Shown here: piece after piece, positions 1 to 7,970 of the stretch | Position numbering within the stretch: position 1 is the stretch's first letter | Layout of the letters: each line of letters opens with the position of its first letter | From: an uncultured Bacteroidota bacterium | Lineage (GTDB): Bacteria; Bacteroidota; Bacteroidia; Chitinophagales; Chitinophagaceae | Length of the DNA: 64,000 nt | Assembly (NCBI GenBank): GCA_903835005.1 | Contig: CAILLK010000163.1 | Location: forward strand, 1 to 64,000 | Direction: 5' to 3' | Notes under the pieces: model-generated | Database searches by the model: none | Told to the model about the DNA's origin: nothing | Seen by the model: the letters and a program-made list of their open reading frames with translations, nothing else | Program-made: the position numbers and the translations under genes

Positions 1-59
1 ATAATATGGAGCATCATAGAGCCTATTAAGCCATCGAACTCACGTTAACCTCGCTTCTA

Positions 60-925
60 TATCTGCCCCTGATGCTTTACTTCTTCCTTGGAAAAAGGCA
101 GCATCCGGAAAAAGGCCTTTTGTTTGGTTATCGCATTGTCTAATAAAAAAGCATTGGGATAATGGAAAACGCTGAAACCATTGCTGGTGGCTGATATAAA
201 TTTATTTCCGATTATCTCATCATATCCCATTATTTCGGGATTGGGAGTTTGGGATTGGTAATTTGTGAATCCCGCCTCTCTATGTCTTGCCCCCAGTGCT
301 CTACCTCACGCTTGAAAAAAGCATCCGTCCGAAAAAGGCTTTTTGTTTGGATATCCCATGCTCTTATAAAAACGTGATGGGATAATGGTAATCGCTGAAA
401 CCCTTGCTGGTGGCTGATATAAATTTATTTCCGATTATCTCATCATATCCCATTATTTCGGGATTGGGAGTTGGGGATTGGTAATTTGTGAACCCCGACT
501 CACTATGTCTTGCCCTTAGTGCTCTACCTCACGCTTGAAAAAAGCAGCCGTCCGAAAAAGGCTTTTTTTTTGGTTATCCCGTGCTCTTATAAAAACGCGA
601 TGGGATAATGATAATCGCTGAAACCATTGCTGGTGGATGATATAAATTTATTTCCGATTATCTCATCATATCACATTATTTCGGTATATGGAGTTTGGGA
701 TTGGTAATTTGTGAACCCCGCCTCTCTATGTCTTGCCCCAGTGCTCTACCTCACGCTTGAAAAAAGCAGCCGTCTGAAAAAGGCTTTTTGTTTGGTTATC
801 CCATGCTCTTAAAAAAACGTGATGGGATAATGCTAATCGCTGAAACCATTGCTGGTGGATGATATAAATTATTTTCCGATTATCTCATCATATCCCATTA
901 CTTCGGGATTGGGAGTTTTTTGCCT
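60..925. repeat. Tandem array of a ~222-bp non-coding unit, about four copies
   Basis: A landmark (the cctcacgcttg motif) recurs at 304, 527 and 749, giving periods of 223 and 222 bp. A more diverged first copy begins near 80. Each unit carries a poly-A/poly-T-rich segment, then an inverted repeat with arms ttatcccat and atgggataa (clearest at 796-804 and 822-830), then a conserved block ending in a second cccat/atggg-rich segment. Copies differ by scattered substitutions and no frame stays open through them, so the array looks non-coding. The first copy lies close to the window edge, so the array may extend upstream. Confidence 0.85.
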
Positions 926-1032
926 GGTAGCTAAGCAGGTCAATAGCACTAAATATATACAGGATGGAATAACAATTGTTTCATAGTGTAATAAAATTTA
1001 ATGACTTAAAAATTGGAACAAAGGTATGGTGA

Positions 1033-1068
1033 ATGCCTGAAAATTCCTAATTTTCAGGCATGTTTATT
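1033..1068 (+). terminator. Hairpin with T-rich tail downstream of the tandem array
   Basis: A perfect 12-bp stem (1033-1044 with 1050-1061, built on atgcctgaaaat) with a 5-base loop is followed by gtttattt. It looks like an intrinsic terminator read on the plus strand, although no clear gene ends just upstream of it in this window. Confidence 0.45.
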
Positions 1069-1129
1069 TCTTGGAGTTGTAAATGCCGGTTGGCCCGAAA
1101 GTTGGGATTTTCAACATACTGTTGAGATT

Positions 1130-1790
1130 GGTTAGACGGGTCGGCGGCATACAGGGCTTTGCCGCAGAACCGGGCCAGTGTGCACGCCATTGAGTTTTAT
1201 TCGGAAGCGGGACACTTGGGTATAACAGGAAGAAGCGGGACACTTATACCATTGGGGTTAATATCCTGTTCGGTAGGTAACCATCCCATCATATCCTGCC
1301 GGGCGCGATGTACTTTTCTTTTCTACAGCAAAAAGAAAAGTACCAAAAGAAAGTGCCGCCCTTTGTTCAATCGCTCCGCTGAACAAAGGGATAGCTTTGC
1401 GACTTGTATCAGCCAGCTCTATTCAGCGTCATGGGGCTTGTAATTATGTCTAATTGTGCTACTATTAGGCTATTGATTCTAATTTTTCTTTGGTCCTTTA
1501 TTCGAATTCATCTCACTGTCTACGACATAATTAAGGCCCCATCATATATTGATCTTATTGCCTTTGTGGTACAGAAAATTAGTATATTTTTTATAGAGGT
1601 TAATGCATAGGTGTTAGATGGTTTTGCTACAGACCGCCTGAGTGCAAATGCAGCTGGGTGAGTATATGTTTGGGCAGTCGTTTTTCAAATAACAGGAGGT
1701 GGTAATATCGGGTATTTCTGATGACCGCCCAAATGTGCCTTTCCGGTACGGGCTGGGTCTTGGCTAACATAAGGAACTACAGGTAATGCA
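1130..1790 (+). repeat. Dispersed repeat block 1 (composite intergenic repeats)
   Basis: No convincing gene is present here. Near 1140-1175 is a copy of a motif (cggcggcayacagggctttgc) that recurs near 3031, 4219 and 5627. The 14-mer gaagcgggacactt occurs twice between 1203 and 1245. Two palindromes follow: arms gtacttttctttt/aaaagaaaagtac at 1310-1322/1331-1343, and ccctttgttca/tgaacaaaggg around 1360-1390. About 125 bp at 1656-1781 is nearly identical to 3298-3424. Two weak ORFs (1159-1443 and 1404-1610) cover these repeats and are not accepted as genes. Confidence 0.75.
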
Positions 1791-1829
1791 CCGCCGACGA
1801 AAATGAATCAATCAATATTAATTTGCCGC

Positions 1830-2474
1830 TCATTTCAAATAAGCTTGAATAGCAACTATCAGAGACGGGAGCCCTTTTCTGATCCAGATCTTTTTGAGAG
1901 CATTCTTTTCAGCAAAGGTTACCGTATCATTTTCAATTCTTGCCAGCAACTCAGGTATAGCCATACCATCATAAAGTTCTATTACACCAAATGTGTCCTT
2001 ATAAGCATTAATGTGCTCCAGGTTTTTATCATAAACACCTTTAATCGTTGATGGTTCCACATAGTGCCCTCCCTCAATAACCCTTTGCTCCACCCGGGCT
2101 ATACAGTCATTGACATTATCGAGGCACAAGTAATTGAGCTGTAACTGATAACCATTTTTTTCGAACAGATCGATGTATGCCCAATAATCGGGATGAGAAA
2201 GTGGTGTTTCCAGTACAAAATGGTCCTTTATCTTTAAGGCTTTCTTCATTTCCTGGAGCAGTTTCTGTTCCATCATTGCTGTTGCCTGCCTAAAAAGGTC
2301 ATTTTCATTTACTGCTTGCTCTAATAGTATTTTTTCGAATTCCACCCTTACCTTATCCCTGTCGAAAGACCAGATTCCCTGAAATGCCAGAGGAAGCATG
2401 ATTTGTATGTGGGTAGATTTACCGGCCCCGTTAGGCCCTGATATAACGATTAACGTTGGCTTAGAGTAATCCAT
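1830..2474 (-). CDS. Zeta-toxin-like P-loop kinase
   Basis: A 214-aa P-loop protein. Its Walker A motif (GPNGAGKST) lies at about residues 13-21 and a later segment reads FVLETPLSHPDYW. The size, the N-terminal P-loop and the lack of other domains fit the zeta-toxin / small AAA kinase family, whose members phosphorylate UDP-N-acetylglucosamine or other small molecules; the substrate here is unknown. ATG at 2474 is preferred over an in-frame GTG at 2480. The start overlaps the end of the 88-aa gene upstream by 14 bp, suggesting translational coupling and a toxin-antitoxin-like unit. A housekeeping role is also possible. Confidence 0.7.
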   Translation of the reverse strand: MDYSKPTLIVISGPNGAGKSTHIQIMLPLAFQGIWSFDRDKVRVEFEKILLEQAVNENDLFRQATAMMEQKLLQEMKKALKIKDHFVLETPLSHPDYWAYIDLFEKNGYQLQLNYLCLDNVNDCIARVEQRVIEGGHYVEPSTIKGVYDKNLEHINAYKDTFGVIELYDGMAIPELLARIENDTVTFAEKNALKKIWIRKGLPSLIVAIQAYLK

Positions 2475-2727
2475 ATTCACTCCTTAATTTATCAGCTTCT
2501 GGTGCGGGAAGTACCTTTAATAACTTATGTTGAAAACGGGAACCTATTGTAAAAACCTCCTGAACTTCAATATGTCCATCGGCGTATTCGCGGTAAACCT
2601 GGCCTTCTGGCAATTTGTCGGACAGCAGAAGGAAAGGAAGATTTTTGCTGAAATTCCGGGCGCGAAGCGCTTTCAAAGTAAGCCGGTAACTTTCCTCTTT
2701 TGGGGTGGTTTTATGAATGGTATCCAT
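2461..2727 (-). CDS. Small hypothetical protein, possible antitoxin partner of the zeta-like kinase
   Basis: An 88-aa polar protein that is not recognised as a named family. It starts at ATG 2727 and its last 14 bp overlap the kinase gene. Overlap with a P-loop toxin-type kinase and the position just upstream are typical of an antitoxin or immunity partner, but no DNA-binding motif is obvious, so the role rests on context. The C-terminal half is rich in charged residues and contains FTIGSRFQHKLLK. Confidence 0.6.
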   Translation of the reverse strand: MDTIHKTTPKEESYRLTLKALRARNFSKNLPFLLLSDKLPEGQVYREYADGHIEVQEVFTIGSRFQHKLLKVLPAPEADKLRSEYGLL

Positions 2728-2796
2728 ATCTCAGACTTATTTTTTAAAGGTGCTGCTTTGGTATTGTAAAAATAACGAAAAATGAACAACTTACAA

Positions 2797-2967
2797 TCAC
2801 TTTTCGGCTGCCCACTTCCTGATTAATTTTTTGCTGTGCCGACGGGCTTCTTCAACAGTTAAAACCTTTTCCGGCCTGGTTTTGAGAGCAGCTTTTTTTT
2901 GCAATGCGTGATAACTTTCTTCGGGCAAAACCACATATGACTTATTATCTATGACCAAAGTATTCAT
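2797..2967 (-). CDS. Very small protein (56 aa), possible antitoxin
   Basis: A short open frame runs from ATG 2967 to a TGA at 2797-2799. It encodes a 56-aa protein that begins MNTLVIDNKSYVVLPEESY and ends in a basic helix-like segment (ARRHSKKLIRKWAAEK). The N-terminal strand-helix pattern resembles small prevent-host-death-like antitoxins and the C-terminus looks like a toxin-binding tail; this is inference from composition. It lies 69 bp upstream of the 88-aa gene on the same strand, so the three genes may form one operon. Confidence 0.55.
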   Translation of the reverse strand: MNTLVIDNKSYVVLPEESYHALQKKAALKTRPEKVLTVEEARRHSKKLIRKWAAEK

Positions 2968-3445
2968 AGCTTAATTTTATACGAATTTACGGACTCTTAA
3001 TGAAATCTGATTTTACTACCTTTACCACATGGGTCGGCGCTACACAAGACTTTGCTATGGAACCGCGCAAGAGTGATAGCAGGGAGAGTGCGACCTGCTA
3101 TGCGCGAGATTACCACCCCTGGTTTTCTTCGGCATTCGCCTCAGCCAACCGGTCCCCTTCCCGAAATGCTCCGGGATTGGAGAAAAAACAGGAAATAACC
3201 ACCCCGGCTTCGCCACCCCTCCTTGAAAAAAGTAGGGGAGTCCGTTGTGAACCGGGAGAGTATATCCTGCTGTAGGATTATGATCATTTGCTGTTGCAGG
3301 TGAGCTTATGTTTGGGCAGTCGTTTTTCAAATAACAGGAGGTGGTAATATCGGGTATTTCTGATGCCCGCCCGAATGTGCCTTTCCGGTACGGGCAGGCG
3401 CTATACAAACACAGGGACAACAGGCAAAAGACCGCCTCAGTGGAC
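2968..3445 (+). repeat. Dispersed repeat block 2
   Basis: A stretch without a gene. It holds a second copy of the cggcg-cac-aag-ctttgct motif (about 3031-3066), then a segment near 3108-3235 of the type that begins accacccc and repeats with cgccacccctccttgaaaaa. A ~125-bp copy of the 1656-1781 repeat follows at 3298-3424. The ORF at 3000-3275 lies inside these repeats and is rejected. Confidence 0.7.
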
Positions 3446-3844
3446 CTATGATTCTTTTGCCAGAATGGCTTCAATTGTAGCAATCAGGTCTTTGGCAGGT
3501 TGAACCAATATAATTACATCTTCCCTTTCATAATCAATTTCATTTTCATAGTCGGCGTTTTGGCGCATACCAAAAAGCCGTGCATAAAAGTTAGCGGATT
3601 CGGTATTAATGATCCCCGGTTTAATAAAATGCTCTTCAAAAAGGCGTTTTGTGCCGCTATGTGTTTTTGAATTAAAATCCTGACTATAGAGCAGTGCGGA
3701 TACTGCATAGTAGCAGGCATAGTACAACCTGTTAACAGCAGTATTCCATAGTTGATTTTCGATCTGATAGTCCACCACTTCAGCCAGCATTTTAGTGGCA
3801 TTGGCCATTCTACGGCTTAAATATTCTGCCTTCTCCGGGTTCAT
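3446..3844 (-). CDS. HEPN domain protein (toxin-type partner of MNT)
   Basis: A 132-aa all-helical protein with the signature of the HEPN family paired with minimal nucleotidyltransferases: NRLYYACYYAVSALL around residue 38, a KTHSG segment near residue 61 and RQNADYE near residue 95. In characterised HEPN/MNT modules the HEPN protein is an RNase-like toxin and the MNT protein silences it by nucleotidylation. ATG 3844 overlaps the stop of the MNT gene by 4 bp, the usual arrangement. A strict R-x4-6-H motif is not evident, so catalytic activity is uncertain. Confidence 0.8.
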   Translation of the reverse strand: MNPEKAEYLSRRMANATKMLAEVVDYQIENQLWNTAVNRLYYACYYAVSALLYSQDFNSKTHSGTKRLFEEHFIKPGIINTESANFYARLFGMRQNADYENEIDYEREDVIILVQPAKDLIATIEAILAKES

Positions 3845-4158
3845 AAATAGATACCGTCTTTAGTAACATTTTTATAAAAAGGGGTGATCCTCAGCCTTGT
3901 ATCCCATGTATTTCTGGTATAGAATATGGGATTTATTTCTGTATCCGTTTCCCTTGCCAGATGGTATAAAGGATAACCAATTCTTTCGCGGTCGTCGTTG
4001 GTAATTCTTTCTTTATCGAGCAGTACCAGAATATCTATATCAGAATCTTCGCGGTAATCGCCACGTGCATAGGAGCCATACAGAATCAGCGTAGCTCCGG
4101 GATCGGTGGCGAGCACGGTGGCTTTGATCTGTTGCAGTATATGGGTAGTGGATGCCAC
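3841..4158 (-). CDS. MNT-type minimal nucleotidyltransferase (antitoxin)
   Basis: A 105-aa protein with the nucleotidyltransferase motif GSYARGDYREDSDIDILV at about residues 28-45; the Gly-Ser and the two Asp residues of DxD are all present. This small NT fold is the partner of HEPN proteins, which it modifies and neutralises. The best start is GTG at 4158, since no in-frame ATG precedes the conserved core. It is the first gene of the HEPN/MNT pair and overlaps the next by 4 bp. Confidence 0.82.
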   Translation of the reverse strand: MASTTHILQQIKATVLATDPGATLILYGSYARGDYREDSDIDILVLLDKERITNDDRERIGYPLYHLARETDTEINPIFYTRNTWDTRLRITPFYKNVTKDGIYL

Positions 4159-4199
4159 TTTACAAAGTTAAGGATGATTTTGCATATCATATAACCCAT

Positions 4200-4500
4200 A
4201 CTGCGAAATTCTTCAGGGGCCGGAGGCACACAGGGCTTTGCTGAAGGACTGCGTCTGAGTATATGCACTTATGCTTTACTACCATGGATTGATGGGTCTT
4301 AACTGCCTTTGCATTCAGCGTCGGTTCAATGAATACCCCTTCGGCTTAGGCTCAGGGCAGGCTCTTGAGAAAGGGGTTTTATCTGCACTTCCAGATTCCC
4401 TTCGGAAATTCTTGAAGAACATCGTTTTTTTAATATAATTAGAACACCTGGAACAACAGGGCTGGCAGACACTTGGCTAACATAAGAAACAACAGGTCAT
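4200..4500 (+). repeat. Dispersed repeat block 3, left flank of the RhuM gene
   Basis: It contains a third copy of the ggcacacagggctttgctg motif near 4219-4255. About 180 bp (4262-4455) follows that is closely matched by 5668-5838 on the far side of the RhuM gene, sharing ggttcaatgaatacc, ggggttttatctgcacttcc and gattcccttcgga. A tail at 4472-4500 (cttggctaacataag) matches the end of repeat block 1. No gene is seen between 4159 and 4580. Confidence 0.75.
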
Positions 4501-4580
4501 GATTGCAGTTCACGACCTAATGGGAATCAAATTTTATTCATTACCTTTATGCTAATAAATTATAAAATGTATTTTGATAA

Positions 4581-5567
4581 ATGGCTGATAAGGGGGAAAT
4601 ATTAATTTATCAATCGCCTGGAGGCACTACAAAGGTTGATGTTCGATTGGAGGATGAAACTGTATGGCTTTCTTTGAATCAGTTAAGTGAATTGTTTCAG
4701 AAAGCGAAATCAACGATTAGTGAGCATATTACTAATATTTATGAAGAAGGTGAATTGCAGGAGGAAGCAACTGTTCGGAATTTCCGAACAGTTCAACAGG
4801 AAGGTAAACGTAGGGTGAGCAGGGATACAGCGCATTATAATCTTGATGTTATTATTTCGGTGGGTTATAGGGTAAAATCTCATGTGGGCACTCATTTCCG
4901 GATATGGGCTACCCAACGGCTGCGGGAATATATCATTAAAGGTTTTGTGTTGGATGATGAACGGCTGAAACAGGCCCGCAATAATTTTTTCGATGAATTG
5001 CTGTCACGTATCCGGGATATACGCAGCAGTGAAAAAGTGTTTTACCGTAAAGTATGTGATATCTATGCTACAAGTATGGATTACGATGCCAACACGCAGG
5101 CTACAAGAGATTTTTTCGCTACTATCCAGAACAAATTCCATTGGGCAATACATGCCCATACTGCCGCAGAAATGATAAAACTCCGGGCCGATGCAGCTAA
5201 GCCTAATATGGGACTAACCAACTGGCCGGGCGAACAAATTAAAAAAGAGGATGTAATAATTGCCAAAAACTATCTACAGCCGGAAGAATTGAACCACCTG
5301 AACCGCATTGTAAACCAATATCTTGAATTTGCCGAGCTGCAGGCCCTGCAACACAAACCCATGTATATGCGCGACTGGATTAAAAAGCTGCATGGGTTTC
5401 TTACCTTAAATGACCGGGAAATACTGGTGCACAAGGGGAAAATAAGCCATGAAGAGGCTACGGCATATGCTACGGAAGAATTTGAAAAATATCAGAATCA
5501 ATTAAAATCTAATGAACCTGATGAACTGGATAAGGCAATAAAAAAAATAAATCCAACGAAAAAATGA
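4581..5567 (+). CDS. rhuM: RhuM family protein
   Basis: A 328-aa protein matching the RhuM family throughout. An N-terminal helix-turn-helix-like segment (LNQLSELFQKAKSTISEHI, residues ~33-51) is followed by VRNFRTVQQEGKRRVSR and YNLDVIISVGYRVKS. The C-terminal half is helical and ends lysine-rich. RhuM proteins were named from a Salmonella pathogenicity island and recur in mobile and accessory regions of many bacteria; their biochemical role is not settled. The gene is alone on the plus strand, and matching ~180-bp repeats flank it on both sides, which suggests it arrived or moves as a cassette. Confidence 0.88.
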   Translation: MADKGEILIYQSPGGTTKVDVRLEDETVWLSLNQLSELFQKAKSTISEHITNIYEEGELQEEATVRNFRTVQQEGKRRVSRDTAHYNLDVIISVGYRVKSHVGTHFRIWATQRLREYIIKGFVLDDERLKQARNNFFDELLSRIRDIRSSEKVFYRKVCDIYATSMDYDANTQATRDFFATIQNKFHWAIHAHTAAEMIKLRADAAKPNMGLTNWPGEQIKKEDVIIAKNYLQPEELNHLNRIVNQYLEFAELQALQHKPMYMRDWIKKLHGFLTLNDREILVHKGKISHEEATAYATEEFEKYQNQLKSNEPDELDKAIKKINPTKK

Positions 5568-5599
5568 TACTTGTTTGTCGGTTTAATTTATAACACCAG

Positions 5600-5845
5600 G
5601 TTGCAAACAGGAAATTGGTTATACTGCTCGGCGGCACACAAGGCTTTGCTGGAGACCCAGGCCAGAGAGAAGCACTTCTGCTTTGGTACCCAGGTTTGGT
5701 TCGGCTAAAGTGCTTTTGCATTTAGCTTCGGTTCAATGAATACCTTCTGAGAAGGGGTTTTATCTGCACTTCCAGATTCCCTTCGGAAAATCTTGAAGAA
5801 CATCATTTTTCAAATATAATGAGAACATCGGGAACAACAAGTACT
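5600..5845 (+). repeat. Dispersed repeat block 4, right flank of the RhuM gene
   Basis: A fourth copy of the cggcggcacacaaggctttgct motif lies at about 5627-5662. It is followed by 5668-5838, the counterpart of 4262-4455, ending in gagaacatcgggaacaacaag. The segment ends abruptly where the AT-rich signalling operon begins. Confidence 0.75.
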
Positions 5846-5873
5846 ATAAACTATAGGCAATTTAAATATATAG

Positions 5874-6416
5874 TTATTTATTATAGTTAATTGAATCTAT
5901 TTTTCTTATTAATTTATTTAACAAATAATTTTGTATGATAATTTCATTTCTAAGGCTATCAGTTTTTTTCTTTAGATTTGTATATTCTGACGAAAGAGAT
6001 TCAATTTTAATATCAATGCCAGAAATTATATTTTTTTTATCAGACTCTTCACTCATGGGGATATAAATTAATAGATATACGGATAGAATAAATAATAATA
6101 TGCTCGACATTGTATATAATGTAATTTTAAATCTAATATTGTTTTCCTTATAGTAGTTATAAATAATATTTTTTTTTATGCCTATAATAGTTAATTCAGT
6201 TGGATTATTAGCCAAAACCCTTGCATTTATAGCTCTATTTGTATCTAACTTTAATTTTTTATACAGTATTATTATATAAATTAATAATATTTGTATAATG
6301 CAAGCAATTGCTAACCAGTGATATGTTCCAACTAATGCAAGTGTTGCAATTATCAAAGCTACGAAAATTCCCTCAAATGTAACAATTGTATATTCTTCTG
6401 CAAATTCTTTTATCAT
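5874..6416 (-). CDS. Membrane protein with C-terminal coiled coil
   Basis: A 180-aa protein not recognised as a named family. It has hydrophobic segments at about residues 13-32, 34-51 and 98-120, then a heptad-like polar tail (residues ~125-175, IESLSSEYTNLKKKTDSLRNE) that reads as a coiled coil. It is the last gene of a five-gene AT-rich operon, starting 6 bp after the receiver gene upstream. The context suggests a membrane output or scaffold for that phosphorelay, but nothing in the sequence gives an activity. Confidence 0.65.
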   Translation of the reverse strand: MIKEFAEEYTIVTFEGIFVALIIATLALVGTYHWLAIACIIQILLIYIIILYKKLKLDTNRAINARVLANNPTELTIIGIKKNIIYNYYKENNIRFKITLYTMSSILLFILSVYLLIYIPMSEESDKKNIISGIDIKIESLSSEYTNLKKKTDSLRNEIIIQNYLLNKLIRKIDSINYNK

Positions 6417-6422
6417 AGATTA

Positions 6423-7103
6423 TCAATAATTACATATATTTTCAAGTAAATTAATAAATTTTATCGCTTCTGTTTCATCTTGAGAAATTTTCCTGTGATC
6501 TATTTGTATTGCTTTCTTTAAATCCACTTTATGTAATTTTATGAAATCAATATTATTTGGGTCATTACTTAAAAATCGCATTTCCAACTTTTCTGTTTTA
6601 GTTTTTAATTTATTTATTGGATGCCATTCTGGAATTTTATCTAGTATTGATAATATCTGAGAGCGTAATTCAAAATCTTCATTACCATTCGGATTTAATC
6701 TCCTATTAGAATCAGATAATATTATACTAGAATCATTCAATATTTCGTTTATAGAATTTATAAAATCAATAGTGCTAAACTTTTCTTTATAAATAGCATC
6801 ATTAACTTTATAATCCTTTAATGCCGTTCTAATAAATTCATCTTCAATTGTTACTACTATAACTGGAATATTATGCTTACTTGCAAATTCAGCAAATTTT
6901 AGCCCTTTTGGTATCTTAGATCCTTTTTCAAAAATGTCGGTAATCAGTAGATCAATTATATTATTAAGACTACTTAATTTGGATTCTGCTTTTTTAAAAT
7001 TACTGTACAGGTCCAAATCTACATCAAAATTAGTTTTTATTATTTCTTCTAAATAGCTTAGCCATTCTTGATTATCTTCAACAATTAATATTTTTTTCTT
7101 CAT
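6423..7103 (-). CDS. Receiver-domain protein with unrecognised C-terminal extension
   Basis: 226 aa. Residues 1 to about 125 form a receiver domain: acidic pocket VEDN near 8-11, phospho-acceptor Asp56 (LLITD), a Thr in VVTIEDE, and YKEKF in the position of the conserved Lys. Residues ~140-226 form a separate mostly helical tail (contains EWHPINKLKTKTEKLEMRF) with no recognised DNA-binding or enzymatic motif. It lies 14 bp downstream of the pseudo-receiver gene and is likely co-transcribed with the large GAF kinase. Confidence 0.78.
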   Translation of the reverse strand: MKKKILIVEDNQEWLSYLEEIIKTNFDVDLDLYSNFKKAESKLSSLNNIIDLLITDIFEKGSKIPKGLKFAEFASKHNIPVIVVTIEDEFIRTALKDYKVNDAIYKEKFSTIDFINSINEILNDSSIILSDSNRRLNPNGNEDFELRSQILSILDKIPEWHPINKLKTKTEKLEMRFLSNDPNNIDFIKLHKVDLKKAIQIDHRKISQDETEAIKFINLLENICNY

Positions 7104-7117
7104 ACAACATAATATAT

Positions 7118-7519
7118 TTACGTATTAATTTGGTTTGATATCACACTTATAAAATCTTTCCTATTAAACCTCCCTTTATCCATCAATAAAACATCACTGT
7201 GAATTTTTTTGCTTTTTAACTTTATATAGTCTTCAGTAAATCCGGTAATAACTAATATTGGTGGTAAGCTTCCATTATTTAAATTTCCTACAGCATTTAA
7301 TATTTGCCAACCCTCTAATTTATCAGCATCAAAAGTTAATTCGTTTAATTGCATATTTGTGGTTATGAAATCAAATTTTTCAGAATTCACTCTAATCAAA
7401 GCTGAATTCAAATTATTTTCAGTTATAACAATATATTCCTGCTCTTCAAGGCAGGCTTTTAAATATAAAAGCCAATCTATGTTGTCTTCTATTATCAATA
7501 TTTTTTTTCTCTCTTCCAT
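7118..7519 (-). CDS. Stand-alone receiver domain with Asn at the phospho-acceptor site
   Basis: A 133-aa single-domain receiver closely related to the next gene upstream (both have KLEGW after the active-site strand and MDKG near the C-terminus). The acidic pocket IIEDN is intact. The residue aligned with the phospho-acceptor Asp is Asn55 (FITTN; codon AAT read on the minus strand at 7357-7355), where its neighbour has Asp54 in CITVD. It is therefore probably a pseudo-receiver that cannot be phosphorylated in the usual way and may act as a binding partner or decoy. Confidence 0.8.
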   Translation of the reverse strand: MEERKKILIIEDNIDWLLYLKACLEEQEYIVITENNLNSALIRVNSEKFDFITTNMQLNELTFDADKLEGWQILNAVGNLNNGSLPPILVITGFTEDYIKLKSKKIHSDVLLMDKGRFNRKDFISVISNQINT

Positions 7520-7533
7520 AATGAATATAATAT

Positions 7534-7962
7534 TTAATTAATATGATCATTCCTAAAACGAAGTTGGAACCTATTTACTTCGCGTATTAAAATATCAATA
7601 AAAAGTTTACTGCGAAATTCTCCTTTATCAATCATATATAGATCATTAATGCTTTTAAGTTTATGCAAGTTATTGTAATCTTTTGGGAATCCAGTTATTA
7701 CAATAATAGATGTTCTATCGTCTATTCTCAAATTTTTCACTAACTCTAGAACATTCCATCCTTCTAATTTTAATGAATCATCTACATCACTTAATCTCAT
7801 ATCTACAGTAATACAATGATACATTTCTTTTTTTATTTTCACAAGGGCACTTTCCAAATCACCTACAATTTCTACATAAAATCCGGCATCCTCAATTATT
7901 TCTTTTAAATAAGATTGCCATTCAATTTGGTCTTCGATAACAAGAACTTTGCCTTTAGACAT
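7534..7962 (-). CDS. Stand-alone receiver domain (CheY-like)
   Basis: 142 aa. A single receiver domain with acidic pocket (VIEDQ, residues 8-12), phospho-acceptor Asp54 in ITVDMRLSD, Thr in VITGFPKDY, and Lys in MIDKGEF. No output domain is attached. It starts 8 bp after the stop of the GAF histidine kinase, so it is the most likely first phosphate acceptor of that kinase. Confidence 0.85.
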   Translation of the reverse strand: MSKGKVLVIEDQIEWQSYLKEIIEDAGFYVEIVGDLESALVKIKKEMYHCITVDMRLSDVDDSLKLEGWNVLELVKNLRIDDRTSIIVITGFPKDYNNLHKLKSINDLYMIDKGEFRSKLFIDILIREVNRFQLRFRNDHIN

Positions 7963-7970
7963 ATATTAAA

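Noticed and set aside
1159-1443. 94-codon frame near the left end
   Set aside because: It covers the dispersed repeats and two palindromes, so it is not a gene.
1130-5845. Integron with attC sites
   Set aside because: No integrase gene is visible and the shared motif does not form the expected attC core sites. The cassette idea is kept as a finding, not a call.
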